Positions 36,829 to 46,268 of a DNA stretch of 64,000 nt are shown here, one piece after another. Position numbers and translations under genes: made by a program. The notes under the pieces are model-generated. The model ran no database searches and had not been told where the DNA came from. It worked only from the letters and a program-made list of their open reading frames with translations. Source of the DNA: Cellulomonas chengniuliangii (GTDB lineage Bacteria; Actinomycetota; Actinomycetes; Actinomycetales; Cellulomonadaceae); assembly GCF_024508335.1 (NCBI RefSeq), contig NZ_CP101988.1, positions 496,001 to 560,000 on the forward strand, written 5' to 3'. Position 1 is the first letter of the stretch, and each line of letters opens with the position of its first letter.

Positions 36829-36831
36829 GCT

Positions 36832-36873
36832 CCACGGCCCGGCGGCGCAGGAGGGCGCGCCGCCGGGCCGTGG
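36832..36873 (+). terminator. Strong hairpin terminator
   Basis: Perfect 17-bp stem with arms CCACGGCCCGGCGGCGC and GCGCCGCCGGGCCGTGG and an 8-base loop, directly behind the ECF partner gene. There is no T-run. Confidence 0.75.
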
Positions 36874-36923
36874 GATGTCCGCCCCCGGTTGCCGTCCCGC
36901 CAGCCAGGGCCCAGTTTGGGCGC

Positions 36924-37394
36924 ATGGGGACACAGATGAGGGCGTCGGGCGGGCTCGTGCTGCGGTGCTTCCTGCTCGGCGCCGCCACCGGCGCCCGCGG
37001 ATCGCTGGGCATCGCGCCCCCGCTGCTGGCCGGAGGGCCGCAGGGCCGGGCGCGGCGGGTGCTGCCCGCGCTCGGGGTCGCGGGGGAGCTCGTCATCGAC
37101 AAACTGCCCACCACCCCCAGCAGGCTGCTGCCGCCCGGGCCCCAGCTGCGGGTCGCGACCGCCGTGGTGGGATCAACGGTCCTCGCCCGCCGGGCCGGCG
37201 CCTCGCCGCCGCTCGCCGCCCTGGCGGGAGCGGCGGGCGCCGTCACCGGGACCTGGACCGGCGCCGGGTGGCGCCGGTGGGTCGACGCGCGCACCGCCGA
37301 CTGGAAGGGCGCCGTGGTCGAGGACGCCGTGGCCCTGACGCTTGCCTGCCTGGCGGTCCGGGGATCCGGCGCGGTCCCGTCCGCGTCGCGCTGA
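36924..37394 (+). CDS. Small membrane protein (DUF4126-like)
   Basis: Protein of 156 residues with several hydrophobic helices (VLRCFLLGAATGARGSLG; LAALAGAAGAVTGTW; VVEDAVALTLACLAVRG) and a polar middle (ELVIDKLPTTPSRLLPPGPQ). The IDKLP(xx)PSR motif between helices is typical of DUF4126-type proteins. Function unknown. In-frame ATG codons at 36924 and 36936 are both possible starts. Confidence 0.65.
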   Translation: MGTQMRASGGLVLRCFLLGAATGARGSLGIAPPLLAGGPQGRARRVLPALGVAGELVIDKLPTTPSRLLPPGPQLRVATAVVGSTVLARRAGASPPLAALAGAAGAVTGTWTGAGWRRWVDARTADWKGAVVEDAVALTLACLAVRGSGAVPSASR

Positions 37395-37548
37395 GGGGTG
37401 CTGCACTCCGCTGGGCTGCTGGTCCGCGCCGTCACCCACCGCAGGGCGCTGTCCCAGGTCCGCGCTACGTTGGCCAGGACAGCGCGTCCCGACGGCCGGG
37501 CGCCGACGACATGACCGCGGCCGCGGTCCCAGACGCAGGAGAGTGCCT

Positions 37549-38517
37549 ATGCCCAGCGGCGACCTGATGCTGCTCGACACCGCCTCGCTGTACTTCCGGG
37601 CGTTCTTCGGCGTGCCGGACTCGGTGCGGGCGCCGGATGGGACACCGGTCAACGCGGTGCGCGGCCTGCTGGACATGATCGCCCGGCTTGTCGACGACCA
37701 CCGGCCGGGCCGGCTCGTGGCGTGCTGGGACGACGACTGGCGCCCGGAGTTCCGGGTCGCGGCGATCCCGTCCTACAAGGCGCAGCGCGTCGCCCAGGAG
37801 GTGCCGGGCACCACGGGCATCGAGGTGGTGCCCGAGACCCTCACGCCGCAGATCCCGGTGATCATCGAGGTGCTGGCGGCGCTCGGCATCGCGCGCGTCG
37901 GGGCGCCGGGCTACGAGGCCGATGACGTGATCGGCACCCTGGTGGCCCGCGAGGTCGCGCGCCCCGAGGCCGTGCGGGCGGGCGTCGACGTGGTCACCGG
38001 CGACCGGGACCTGTTCCAGCTGGTCGACGACGACGCCGGGGTGCAGGTGCTGTACACGGTGAGCCGCGGCATCAAGGACATCGCCGTGGTGGACGACGCG
38101 TGGCTGGCCGAGCGGTATGCGGTGACGTCCGGGGCGGGGTACGCGGACCTGGCGGTCTTGCGCGGGGACCCCAGCGACGGCCTGCCCGGTGTGCCCGGCA
38201 TCGGGGAGAAGACCGCCGCGGCGCTCATCCACCGGTACGGGGACCTCGCGGGGGTGCTGGCCGCGCGGGACGCGGGCGATCCTGGGCTGACGGCCACACA
38301 GCGTCGCCGGCTGCAGGAGGCCGCCGCCTACCTGGAGGTCGCGCCGATGGTGGTCCGGGTCGCGTCCGACGCCCCCGTCGGCGAGTTCGACGACCGGCTG
38401 CCTGCCACGCCCGTCGACCCGGAGGGCCTGGTCGAGCTCGCCCAGCGGTGGGGCCTGGCCTCGAGCGTCCGCCGGGTCGTCGACGCGATGTCGGGCGTCG
38501 ACACCCTGTCCGGCTGA
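37549..38517 (+). CDS. 5'-3' exonuclease (PolA N-terminal type)
   Basis: Stand-alone 5'-nuclease of 322 residues, homologous to the N-terminal domain of DNA polymerase I and useful for removing RNA primers or flaps. Metal-binding acidic motifs are MLLDTASLYFRAFFG, ACWDDDWRPEFR, GYEADDVIGTL and VTGDRDLFQLV. The helix-hairpin-helix is LRGDPSDGLPGVPGIGEKTA. It is monocistronic and upstream of an RNase H gene, which fits a shared role in primer removal, although the two are separated by about 90 bases. Confidence 0.93.
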   Translation: MPSGDLMLLDTASLYFRAFFGVPDSVRAPDGTPVNAVRGLLDMIARLVDDHRPGRLVACWDDDWRPEFRVAAIPSYKAQRVAQEVPGTTGIEVVPETLTPQIPVIIEVLAALGIARVGAPGYEADDVIGTLVAREVARPEAVRAGVDVVTGDRDLFQLVDDDAGVQVLYTVSRGIKDIAVVDDAWLAERYAVTSGAGYADLAVLRGDPSDGLPGVPGIGEKTAAALIHRYGDLAGVLAARDAGDPGLTATQRRRLQEAAAYLEVAPMVVRVASDAPVGEFDDRLPATPVDPEGLVELAQRWGLASSVRRVVDAMSGVDTLSG

Positions 38518-38608
38518 GCTCCACGGCGGCCGGTGCCTCGACGGAGCGCGCTGCCGGGCCTGACGTGCGGAGTCGTCCGTCGGCCGCGCAGCCAGGCAGA
38601 ATGCTCCG

Positions 38609-39100
38609 GTGATCACGGTCAGCACGGACGGCTCCTGCCTGCGCAACCCCGGAGGGGCCACGGGCTGGGCCTGGGTCAACCACGACGGAACCTGCGAGTC
38701 AGGCGGCCTGCCCTCGGGCACCAACCAGATCGGCGAGCTGCTGGCCGTGCTCGAGGCGATCTTGGCTCACCCCGGCGACGAGCTGCTGCGCATCGAGTCT
38801 GACTCGCAGTACGCGATCAAGTGCGCGTCGGAGTGGGTCGCGGGCTGGAAGCGCAAGGGGTGGCGCACGGCGAGCGGCTCGCCCGTGCAGAACCTGGCCA
38901 TCGTGCAGGCCATCGAGAAGGCCATCGCGGAGCGGCCCGGGAAGGTCGTCTTCCACTGGGTGCGCGGCCACCAGGGCGACACGTTCAACGAGCGCGCGGA
39001 CGTGCTCGCGGGACAGGCCGCGCGCGCGGCGCTGGCCGGCACCGGCGCCCGGGTGCCGGTCGAGCCGACGCCCGAGCCCGCGCCCGACCTGCTGTTCTGA
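38609..39100 (+). CDS. rnhA: Ribonuclease HI
   Basis: Cleaves RNA in RNA:DNA hybrids. The protein has 163 residues, close to the usual 155. Catalytic acids are visible: D7 in TDGSCLRNPGG, Glu in QIGELLAVLEAI, Asp in SDSQYAIKC, and the C-terminal HWVRGHQGDTFNERAD with His and Asp. The GTG at 38609 places the first beta-strand (VITVSTDGS) at the N-terminus. Gene order suggests cooperation with the preceding 5'-3' exonuclease. Confidence 0.93.
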   Translation: MITVSTDGSCLRNPGGATGWAWVNHDGTCESGGLPSGTNQIGELLAVLEAILAHPGDELLRIESDSQYAIKCASEWVAGWKRKGWRTASGSPVQNLAIVQAIEKAIAERPGKVVFHWVRGHQGDTFNERADVLAGQAARAALAGTGARVPVEPTPEPAPDLLF

Positions 39101-39144
39101 GCCGCGGCCTGTTCAGCCGCGACCGTTCCTGAGCCTCGACGCAC

Positions 39145-39188
39145 GACGGCCGGGCTGCGGGTGAGTCGCCCCCCGCGGCCCGGCCGTC
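39145..39188. terminator. Bidirectional terminator hairpin
   Basis: Perfect 11-bp outer stem GACGGCCGGGC/GCCCGGCCGTC, with a further CGGG/CCCG pairing inside, between the convergent rnhA and subtilisin genes. Confidence 0.72.
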
Positions 39189-39208
39189 GCCCGTCAGGGC
39201 GTGGCGCC

Positions 39209-42200
39209 TCAGCGCCGCACCGTGATGACCCCTCCCGTGAGCGCCGGCAGGTAGGACCGGTCCCCGCCGTAGACCACGGAGATCACCGCTGGCCCGGTGG
39301 TCTTGGGCACGGTGAAGGTCGCTGAGCCGTCGACCAGCACCGGCGTCGCGACGGTGCGGCCGTTCACCAGCACCCGCACGGTCCCGCTGGGCGCGGGGGC
39401 CCCGTCAGCACCTGCCGCGCGGATCGTCACCGCGGGCGTGGAGCCCTTCGGCGCCGACCATGACGCGGTGGACAGGCTGAGCCGGGCCAGGGCCGGGAGG
39501 ATGGTGTGCGTCACCGTGGTGGAGGACGCCGCCACACCGGGTCCTCCCGGGTAGGCGACCGTCAGGGTGTGCGAGCCCACGGCCAGGTCCCGTGGCAGCG
39601 CCACCGTCGCCGATCCCACGAGCCCGTTCACGGCGAGCGTGCCGGTGGCCAGCACAGCCTCGCCCGCGCGGAGCTCGACCACGCCCGAGGGCGCCGCCGT
39701 GGCGCCGGTGACCGTGACCGCCACGCTGGTGCCCGAGCCGTAGCCGCTGAGCCGGCTGGCGGCCTTGGCCGTGGTGGTGGACGCGGACAAGGGCGCCGGC
39801 TCCGGGACGGTGACGTCGAGCACCTGGGTGCGGGACGTCGTGGTCGCGTTGTGGCTGTGCAGCACGAGCACCTGCGGCAGCTCGGTGGCCGCCGGGTCGC
39901 GGTGCACCGTCATCGTCGTGCCCGCCGCGCCCACCGACCAGAACGCGTCGGCGGTCCCGTGGTCGAACCACAACGCCGGGGCGAAGGGGTCCACCGTGAA
40001 CGGCTCCACGGCGTCGACCTCGCGGCCGGGGTCGGCGGCGTACTGCGAGAACGTCCACACCTGCAGCGTGGGCGTGGTCCCGGGGGTGATGCCGACGTCC
40101 GCCAGGCTCAGCGGCACCAGCATCACGTTGTTGTCGAACACGGTGGTGTCCACGTCGCCGAAGAACCCGTTGATCGGCTGCACGTCGACCAGGGCGTCGG
40201 TGGCGAGGTCGTAGGTGACCTGCACGGTGACGTCCGTGGCGGCGTTGAGCTTCTGCACCACGGTCTGCCTGTCCGCGGCGCCGTCCCCGTCGAGGTCGAT
40301 GTCGATGACAGGCAGCACGGACTGGCCGAGCGTCGCCCACTCGCCGTCGACGGCGATGCCGACGCCCAGGTACCCGCCCGCCGGGTCGGCCCCCGCGGCG
40401 GCGCGCTGCGGGGCGGTCGACGCCCAGCCGACGGCCCGCAGGTCGCCCGCGGCCACCGAGGAGTCCGACGTGACGAGGCCGGGGGTCCGCTCGAGGCGGG
40501 GGCTCGTCGCGGCGAGCTGGAGGGGCGCGGCCAACGAGGTCCACCCGCCGGAGTCGATCCCGCGGCCGGTCAGCGCCAGCTCCGCCTGGGTGGCGCCCGC
40601 GTCGGGGAACGTGACGCCCGTTGCGGTGAGCTCGCTGACCAGGCGGGGGGCCGCCTGCACCGGGACCCGCAGCTCGGTGGTCCCCGAGGTCAGCAGGAGC
40701 CTGCCGGTGAGGGCGGCCACGTGCTCGCGCGGCAGGCCGCCCTGGTTGGCCTCCGACGTCGGGTCGAGCTCTCGCTCGAGCGTCGCCGGGTCGGCGGTGA
40801 GGGTCAGTGTGACGAGCTGGGTGCGGCCCGGCTGCACGGTGATCGTCGCGGGCGAGGTGGTGATCCGCGCCCCACCGGCCGTGGTCGCCGCAGCGAACGA
40901 GGTGGAGTACCGGACCGCTGTGCCGCCAGTGTTCCGCACGGTCACGGTCTTGCGCTGCACGACTGTCTCTGCGCCGACGGGAACCACCCCGAACGTGACC
41001 GACACCTGCGCGGGATCCTCCGAGCTGTACGCGAGGACGGTGTCCGCGACGGCCGCCGCGGCGTCGACCCGCCCGGAGCCGACCCGCTGCGGGCCGTAGA
41101 CCTCGCCCGTGCGCTGCGCCCCGGTGTAGACGTCGTGCGTGGCGGTGTTCATCACCGCGGCCTTGACCTCGGCCGGAGTCCAGCCGGGGTGCGCGGCCCG
41201 GACCAGCGCCGCGATGCCCGCCACGTGCGGCGCCGACATCGACGTCCCCGACAGGCTGTGCGCGGCGGCGCCGGAGCCCGAGGCAGCGGACAGGATGCTC
41301 GTCCCCGGCGCCGCGACGTCAGGCTTCGCGATGCCGAGGGACCCGTGCGCGCCGCGCGAGGAGCCGGGGTTGAGGACGTCGCCGGCGGTGTCGTCGGAGA
41401 CTGTCGCGGCCAGCGAGGGCCCGATGTGGACGCTCACCTCGCCGGTTCGCAGGGCTGGCAGCAGCGTCGCGGTGGCGGCCGCCGTGAGCTGGGCGCCAGG
41501 GATCGTGGCGTTGCCGGCGATCCCACCGGAGAACACCGGTCGGGTCGTGCCGATCAGCACGCCGACAGCGCCGGCCGCCTGCGCGTTGGCGAACCGGGCG
41601 CCGCTGCCGCAGGCGCGGGTCGAGTCGTCGTCGTCCCAGTACAGGTACGCGATCTTCCCCGTGATCTCCGCGCTGCGGGACACCAGCGAGGCGCACCCGC
41701 TCACGGTGTCGCCGAGGAACGCGACGGGCGCGGTCACGTCCTGGTCGCCGGTGTACGCGATCGAGTTCTGCGCGGGGTAGGCGCCGAGGAGCGCCGGGTC
41801 GGGGGCGGCCACGACCTCCACGCCGTCCAGGGCGAGCGGGCTGCCCACCGAGTTGGCCACGGTCAGGCTGCTGGCGGCGCTGCCGGGGGAGCCGGCCACG
41901 TCGGTGATGTCCCCGGAGTTCCCCGCGGAGATCACGGACAGGACCCCGAGGTCGGCGAGCCGGTCGATGATCAGGTTGTCGGGGTCGTCCGAGGGGGTCG
42001 CTGAGGCGCCGAGGGACAGGTTCACGACGTCGAGGTGGTCGTTCAGGTCGCCGTCGCCGTCGGGGTCCGCGGCCCAGTCGAGCGCCTCGGCCGTCAGGTT
42101 GGTCGACCCGCCGATGTCGCCGAAGACCTTGAGCGCGTAGACGCCGGCCTCGGGAGCCGATCCAGGTCCCACCTGCCAGCCGGAGAGGTCGGTCAGATCG

Positions 42201-43111
42201 GCGTAGTCGCCGCGGAACGTCGTGCCATCGGGCTGCACACCGTAGCCCGCGGCAGTGGCGGCGACGTGGGTGCCGTGCCCGCTGTTGGGGCTGGTCGCCA
42301 GGCTGTCGATCGGGTTGTCGTCCGGGGTGGGGACGGTCGTGGCGCCGGGGAGGGTCGACCTGGGGTCCGCGTCGTAGAGCGGCCCGGCGAAGTCCCGGCC
42401 CCCCAGGAACTTGGCGCCGTCGAGGAGGTCGGCCGGTATGGCGCCGGTGCCGTCCGTGCCGTACGCCGCGGCGTACGCCTCGAGGGTGCCGGGGCCGCCG
42501 AACGCGGCGTGCGTGTAGTCCACCCCGGTGTCGATGACGCCCACCCGGATGCCGGCGCCGGTCTGCCCGGTGCCCTGCCACACGTCGAGCGCGCGGGTGA
42601 ACGCGTCGCTGCTGGCGTTGTCGATGGTGCGAGCTGTGACCCGGTAGACGGCGACCACGTCGTCGCGCGAGGCCAGGTCGCGCAGCGCGTCCGCGTCCCC
42701 GGAGACCAGGCTGCCGGCGATGACGTTGCTCAGCGTGGAGATGCGCTGCGGCTCTTCGGCCGTCGTGCGGGCGTCTGCCGCCGCCGCCGGGACCACTGCC
42801 TCGGCGAGCTCCTCGACCTGCGCGGTGGCGGCTCGCACCTCGTCGGCGGAGCCGCCGTCCTCGTGGACGTCGAGCGCGGAGGGGGCGTCGAGTTGGACGA
42901 ACGCGGTGACCTGCCCGGTCGCGTCGGCCATGGAGGCGGAGACCTTGGCCCCGGCGAGCGGGCTGGACGACGCCACAGCCCCGCCGGGCGAGCCCGCCTC
43001 GGGGGTGTCTGGCGGCGCGGCGCCCGCGGCGCCTGCTCCCAGAGTCGTGGCAGCCAGCATCGCGACGGCGACGGGGAGTGCGAGGGCGGCAGGGAACGGG
43101 CGACGCGTCAT
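39209..43111 (-). CDS. Secreted subtilisin-like S8 protease with Ig-like repeats
   Basis: Exported multidomain protease of 1300 residues. A signal peptide (MTRRPFPAALALPVAVAML, Ala-rich cleavage region) precedes an I9-type prodomain. The S8 domain shows D194 (GVIDTGVDYTH), H279 (GHGTHVA) and S624 (SGTSMSAPHVAG), with a PA domain inserted between His and Ser. A large beta-rich region follows, and two Ig-like repeats form the C-terminus (SGVVELRAGEAVLATGTL and SGTVRVLVNGRTVATPVL). Extracellular protein digestion is likely. The ATG at 43111 has GCAGGAG five bases before it. Confidence 0.93.
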   Translation of the reverse strand: MTRRPFPAALALPVAVAMLAATTLGAGAAGAAPPDTPEAGSPGGAVASSSPLAGAKVSASMADATGQVTAFVQLDAPSALDVHEDGGSADEVRAATAQVEELAEAVVPAAAADARTTAEEPQRISTLSNVIAGSLVSGDADALRDLASRDDVVAVYRVTARTIDNASSDAFTRALDVWQGTGQTGAGIRVGVIDTGVDYTHAAFGGPGTLEAYAAAYGTDGTGAIPADLLDGAKFLGGRDFAGPLYDADPRSTLPGATTVPTPDDNPIDSLATSPNSGHGTHVAATAAGYGVQPDGTTFRGDYADLTDLSGWQVGPGSAPEAGVYALKVFGDIGGSTNLTAEALDWAADPDGDGDLNDHLDVVNLSLGASATPSDDPDNLIIDRLADLGVLSVISAGNSGDITDVAGSPGSAASSLTVANSVGSPLALDGVEVVAAPDPALLGAYPAQNSIAYTGDQDVTAPVAFLGDTVSGCASLVSRSAEITGKIAYLYWDDDDSTRACGSGARFANAQAAGAVGVLIGTTRPVFSGGIAGNATIPGAQLTAAATATLLPALRTGEVSVHIGPSLAATVSDDTAGDVLNPGSSRGAHGSLGIAKPDVAAPGTSILSAASGSGAAAHSLSGTSMSAPHVAGIAALVRAAHPGWTPAEVKAAVMNTATHDVYTGAQRTGEVYGPQRVGSGRVDAAAAVADTVLAYSSEDPAQVSVTFGVVPVGAETVVQRKTVTVRNTGGTAVRYSTSFAAATTAGGARITTSPATITVQPGRTQLVTLTLTADPATLERELDPTSEANQGGLPREHVAALTGRLLLTSGTTELRVPVQAAPRLVSELTATGVTFPDAGATQAELALTGRGIDSGGWTSLAAPLQLAATSPRLERTPGLVTSDSSVAAGDLRAVGWASTAPQRAAAGADPAGGYLGVGIAVDGEWATLGQSVLPVIDIDLDGDGAADRQTVVQKLNAATDVTVQVTYDLATDALVDVQPINGFFGDVDTTVFDNNVMLVPLSLADVGITPGTTPTLQVWTFSQYAADPGREVDAVEPFTVDPFAPALWFDHGTADAFWSVGAAGTTMTVHRDPAATELPQVLVLHSHNATTTSRTQVLDVTVPEPAPLSASTTTAKAASRLSGYGSGTSVAVTVTGATAAPSGVVELRAGEAVLATGTLAVNGLVGSATVALPRDLAVGSHTLTVAYPGGPGVAASSTTVTHTILPALARLSLSTASWSAPKGSTPAVTIRAAGADGAPAPSGTVRVLVNGRTVATPVLVDGSATFTVPKTTGPAVISVVYGGDRSYLPALTGGVITVRR

Positions 43112-43312
43112 GGTCACTCCTGCGGGCGGTGGGTGTGATCGGGGTCGGCGGCGCCGCCTCCACCCCTGCGTTCCGCGGCTCGGGAGGGCCCCCGGACTGC
43201 ACCGTACTGGCCGGTGTGGCGTTCGTCACGTATCTGAGAAATATCCGTTACCGACGAGTACGTCCGGACCGCGTCCGGACCTGTCGAAGCGGTTGGATTG
43301 CCGCCCGGGCGC

Positions 43313-43888
43313 TCAGCGCAGCGGGACGAACGCGTACGAGCCCTGCTGGCTGCGGTCTACCCGGTCGCCGTGCCGCTCGACCAGCCACATGGTGGAGCGC
43401 ACGGGCAGGACCATGCGTCCAGCGTCGGCGAGTTGCGCGACCAGGGCGTCTGGGAGCTCCTGGCCAGACGCGGACACCAGGATCCGGGCCCAGCCCTGAT
43501 CGACCGGGCGTCCGAGGACTCCGGGCTCTGCCTGGTCGATGCGCGCCCACGGCAGCGGCCAGGCCGCGAGATTCTGGGCGCCCCACTCCGCCAGGTCCGG
43601 CACGATCTCCAGGCCGAGCACCCGGCCCTGCGGGCCCACGAGGTGCGCGAGGAGGGCCGTGGTCCAGCCGGAGCCCGAGCCGATGTCGAGCACGTGCGCG
43701 CCGCGCGGGACGTCGAGCAGGCGCAGCATCGCCGCCACCGTGCTGGGCTGGGAGTTCGTCTGGCCGTGCGCCAGCGGCAGCGGGCGGTCCTCGCCCGCAT
43801 GGGCGCGCTGGGCCGGCGGCAGGAACGCGCGACGCTCGACTGTCGACATGGCCTCGGCGACGGCGTCCGGGATGGCGGACCCGGTCAT
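43313..43888 (-). CDS. Protein-L-isoaspartate O-methyltransferase-like protein
   Basis: SAM-dependent methyltransferase of 191 residues that resembles PIMT, which starts repair of damaged aspartyl residues. Visible motifs are QTNSQPSTVAAMLRLL (active-site Ser region), VLDIGSGSGWTTALL (SAM loop), GRVLGLEIV and WARILVSASGQELP. The ATG at 43888 is supported by TACGCT (rc of 43895-43900) six bases upstream, indicating a leaderless gene. It is 16 bases downstream of a small HTH gene on the same strand. Confidence 0.85.
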   Translation of the reverse strand: MTGSAIPDAVAEAMSTVERRAFLPPAQRAHAGEDRPLPLAHGQTNSQPSTVAAMLRLLDVPRGAHVLDIGSGSGWTTALLAHLVGPQGRVLGLEIVPDLAEWGAQNLAAWPLPWARIDQAEPGVLGRPVDQGWARILVSASGQELPDALVAQLADAGRMVLPVRSTMWLVERHGDRVDRSQQGSYAFVPLR

Positions 43889-43904
43889 CGCCTCAGCGTA
43901 GGCA

Positions 43905-44231
43905 TCACTCCGAGGGCGGCGCGATCTGCGGGAGCCGCACGCCGTGCGGCGGCGTCGGCACGTGCACCATGACGCCGCGGGGCTTGCGTCCGGGGCGGCC
44001 AGGGGCACGGCGCTCCTCGATGTGCTCGAGCGTCGAGGCGCGCCAGACGGCGCCGCCGTTGAGGCGGCCGTCGGGCGGCGGCAGCCATGGGACCTTGCGG
44101 GAGAGCCACACGCGGATGGTCGCATTCTCGACGTTGAGACGGGCGGCCAGTCGAGCGATGTCGTACAGGTCGTCCAGCCCGCCAGCGGGTATGTGGGAAT
44201 CGGGGGAGGCGGCCGTGTCCGGGGGCGTCAC
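43905..44231 (-). CDS. Small excisionase/MerR-like HTH protein
   Basis: DNA-binding protein of 108 residues. A winged-HTH of the MerR/excisionase type is seen in LYDIARLAARLNVENATIRVW followed by WLPPPDGRLNGGAVWRAST, with a basic Pro/Arg-rich tail. It lacks integrase or phage neighbours, so it may be a plain transcription factor. The GTG start at 44231 has TAGGCT (rc of 44239-44244) seven bases before it. It diverges from the VanY/M15 peptidase gene. Confidence 0.72.
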   Translation of the reverse strand: MTPPDTAASPDSHIPAGGLDDLYDIARLAARLNVENATIRVWLSRKVPWLPPPDGRLNGGAVWRASTLEHIEERRAPGRPGRKPRGVMVHVPTPPHGVRLPQIAPPSE

Positions 44232-44347
44232 GGGTGCGAGCCTAGCCGCCGGCGAACGGGCTCAAGCGGCGTCAGCGCTATCTGACGCGCGAACGTGACA
44301 GATGTCTCAGCCTCAGGGCTTCTGGACGGGCGTCCGAGTCCCTATTG

Positions 44348-44365
44348 TGTTACGGGTGAGTAACA
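44348..44365 (+). promoter_or_regulatory. GTNAC repeat (MtrA-like box) before the M15 peptidase
   Basis: GTTAC at 44349-44353 and GTAAC at 44360-44364 are separated by six bases, within the palindrome TGTTAC-N6-GTAACA. Actinobacterial MtrA regulators are reported to bind repeats of this kind upstream of cell-wall genes. Assignment to MtrA is inference. Confidence 0.5.
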
Positions 44366-44406
44366 GAAAGCGCGCCATAGCTCGCCGTCGGCCTTGCGGA
44401 GGTCGT

Positions 44407-46116
44407 GTGGATCGGGCGATGCGGCGCATCACCCTGTACATACCCACCCTGACGATGAAGATGACGACTCCAATCGCTCGGGTGCTCCAGGCCCTTCGGC
44501 CGCACAGCATGGCCCAGCTTCTCGGCCTGGCCACCCTGCTCTCTGTCCTTCACCGTTCCAGCGTCGTCCAGACGCTCCGAGCCGAGTACCTCAGAATCAT
44601 CGCGTGGTCGACAGCCCAGGTTCGGGCACTGCTCGCCAGCCCCGCAGCTGACGCGGTGCGCACGAGCCAGGCAGTCGCCGTCATACGCGAGAACCTCGAC
44701 CTCGTCGCGCACCACACGGGCCGCCTGGTCGAGATGGTGCGCATGCACCACATCACCCGCACGCTGCGCGCCCGCCCCCTGGCGCAGGGCGTGCTCGTCG
44801 CGGGCCTCGTCCTGGGCGGCGGCGGCGCCGCGGTCGCGGCGCCCGAGTTGGCTGTCAAGCCTGTCTCTGCGATCGAGCACCAGCAGCGCCTCGCGGGTGT
44901 CGCCGAGGTGGCCGCCGAGGCCACTGCAGCGGCTGACGCCGTGCGCGAGGCGGCGAAGGCCGCCAACATCCCCACCGACGACCTCGACGCGGCCACGGCG
45001 CAGCTCGACGACGTCCTCACGTCGCACGGCCTGGTGTCCGAGCCGTCAGAGCTCGAGATCGAGCTCCGAGCCGCTGCCGCGCAACCCGCGGACGAGGCCA
45101 CGGACGAAGCGGCCGATCAGCCGTCTGGGCCGCAGCCCCCTGTTGCGGACCAGCAGACCCCGTTCATGCAGGTGGTGGCCGCCAAGGCGCAGTCGACGGT
45201 CGACCAGGCCGCCGGCGAGCCTGTGGGTGATCTTGCCGCCACGACAGCGGCGACCTCGCTCAAGGCGCCCTCCGTCGAGCCGACCACCATCGGCCCGCTG
45301 GTCACCGACCGGTCCGCGGGCACCGCGCTGACCGATGTCCTGACGACGTCGGCCAATACCCAGGCCTCAGACGTTGCTGCGGACCTGCATGAAGCGCTCG
45401 ACCAGGTCACCGACCTGACTGAGAAGGTCAGCGCGGCGGCGGGTGTCGGCAGCGCGAGCACCGCGGTGCTCGCCCAGCCCCCGGCCGTGCCGGAGCCCAC
45501 CGAGGAGCAGATCGCCGCGGCGGCGAAGGCTGTGGCCGAGCGTGCCGCCGCCGAGCAGGCGGCCGCTGAGCAGGCCGCCGCCGAGCAGGCTGCGGCCCAG
45601 GCCGCCGCCGAGGCGGCCGCGAAGGCCGAGGCCGAGGCCGCGGCGCGGCAGGCCAAGGACGACGCGTCCCGGGCCGCGGCTGACCATGCCACTCACCGGG
45701 CCGTGACCGAGGGCAACCCCGGTGGCGGCAACGGGCAGTTCTCCGAGGCGTCGCTGTGCGAGCTCTCCTTCGCCCCCGGCGCCCGGCTGCGGTGCGACGC
45801 CGCGGCCGCGGTCGAGTCGATGAACATCGAGTTCCGGCACGCGTTCGGCGTCGACCTGAGCATCACGGACTCCTACCGGTCCTACGACGCCCAGGTGCGC
45901 ACCAAGGCGCAGCTCGGACGGCTCGCCGCGACCCCTGGCACGTCCAACCACGGTTGGGCCAAGGCCCTGGACCTGGGTGGTGGCATCCAGAGCTTCAGCT
46001 CCCCCCAGTACCAGTGGATGAAGGCGAACGCCGGACGGTTCGGCTGGGTCCACCCCGGCTGGGCCGAGCCGGGCGGCAGCAAGCCGGAGCCGTGGCACTG
46101 GGAGTTCGGCCGCTGA
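44407..46116 (+). CDS. VanY/M15-family D-Ala-D-Ala carboxypeptidase
   Basis: Membrane-anchored or exported peptidoglycan peptidase of 569 residues. After a basic start and a short amphipathic region, a hydrophobic segment (LAQGVLVAGLVLGGGGAAVA) leads to a long Ala/Glu-rich stalk with AAAEQ repeats. The catalytic domain follows near the C-terminus: ITDSYRSYDAQ, the zinc motif SNHGWAKALDLGGG (His, Asp) and EPWHWEFGR (His). The GTG at 44407 lies four bases after GGAGG; an ATG at 44419 is the alternative. The gene sits behind a GTNAC repeat and diverges from an HTH gene. Confidence 0.87.
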   Translation: MDRAMRRITLYIPTLTMKMTTPIARVLQALRPHSMAQLLGLATLLSVLHRSSVVQTLRAEYLRIIAWSTAQVRALLASPAADAVRTSQAVAVIRENLDLVAHHTGRLVEMVRMHHITRTLRARPLAQGVLVAGLVLGGGGAAVAAPELAVKPVSAIEHQQRLAGVAEVAAEATAAADAVREAAKAANIPTDDLDAATAQLDDVLTSHGLVSEPSELEIELRAAAAQPADEATDEAADQPSGPQPPVADQQTPFMQVVAAKAQSTVDQAAGEPVGDLAATTAATSLKAPSVEPTTIGPLVTDRSAGTALTDVLTTSANTQASDVAADLHEALDQVTDLTEKVSAAAGVGSASTAVLAQPPAVPEPTEEQIAAAAKAVAERAAAEQAAAEQAAAEQAAAQAAAEAAAKAEAEAAARQAKDDASRAAADHATHRAVTEGNPGGGNGQFSEASLCELSFAPGARLRCDAAAAVESMNIEFRHAFGVDLSITDSYRSYDAQVRTKAQLGRLAATPGTSNHGWAKALDLGGGIQSFSSPQYQWMKANAGRFGWVHPGWAEPGGSKPEPWHWEFGR

Positions 46117-46141
46117 CAGCAGGCTGAGCGCCCTCGCACAT

Positions 46142-46178
46142 GACGGGCCCCGCGGGACGACCTCCCGCGGGGCCCGTC
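46142..46178 (+). terminator. Terminator of the M15 peptidase gene
   Basis: Perfect 16-bp stem GACGGGCCCCGCGGGA/TCCCGCGGGGCCCGTC with a 5-base loop, 25 bases after the stop codon. Confidence 0.8.
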
Positions 46179-46268
46179 GTCGTGTCCGGGGTCTGGCGTC
46201 GCCGCAGCGGCCATTTCGACCTAGCGTGTCCGGGGTAGTCATTCCATCCCGATCCGAGGAGACGCCCC

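Noticed and set aside
43905-44231. Excisionase-like gene as a sign of a prophage or integrated element
   Set aside because: No integrase, attachment repeats or tRNA target adjoin it, and base composition matches the surroundings.
45540-45660. Ala/Glu repeats in the M15 peptidase as a repeat-expansion element
   Set aside because: They form an ordinary helical stalk between membrane segment and catalytic domain.
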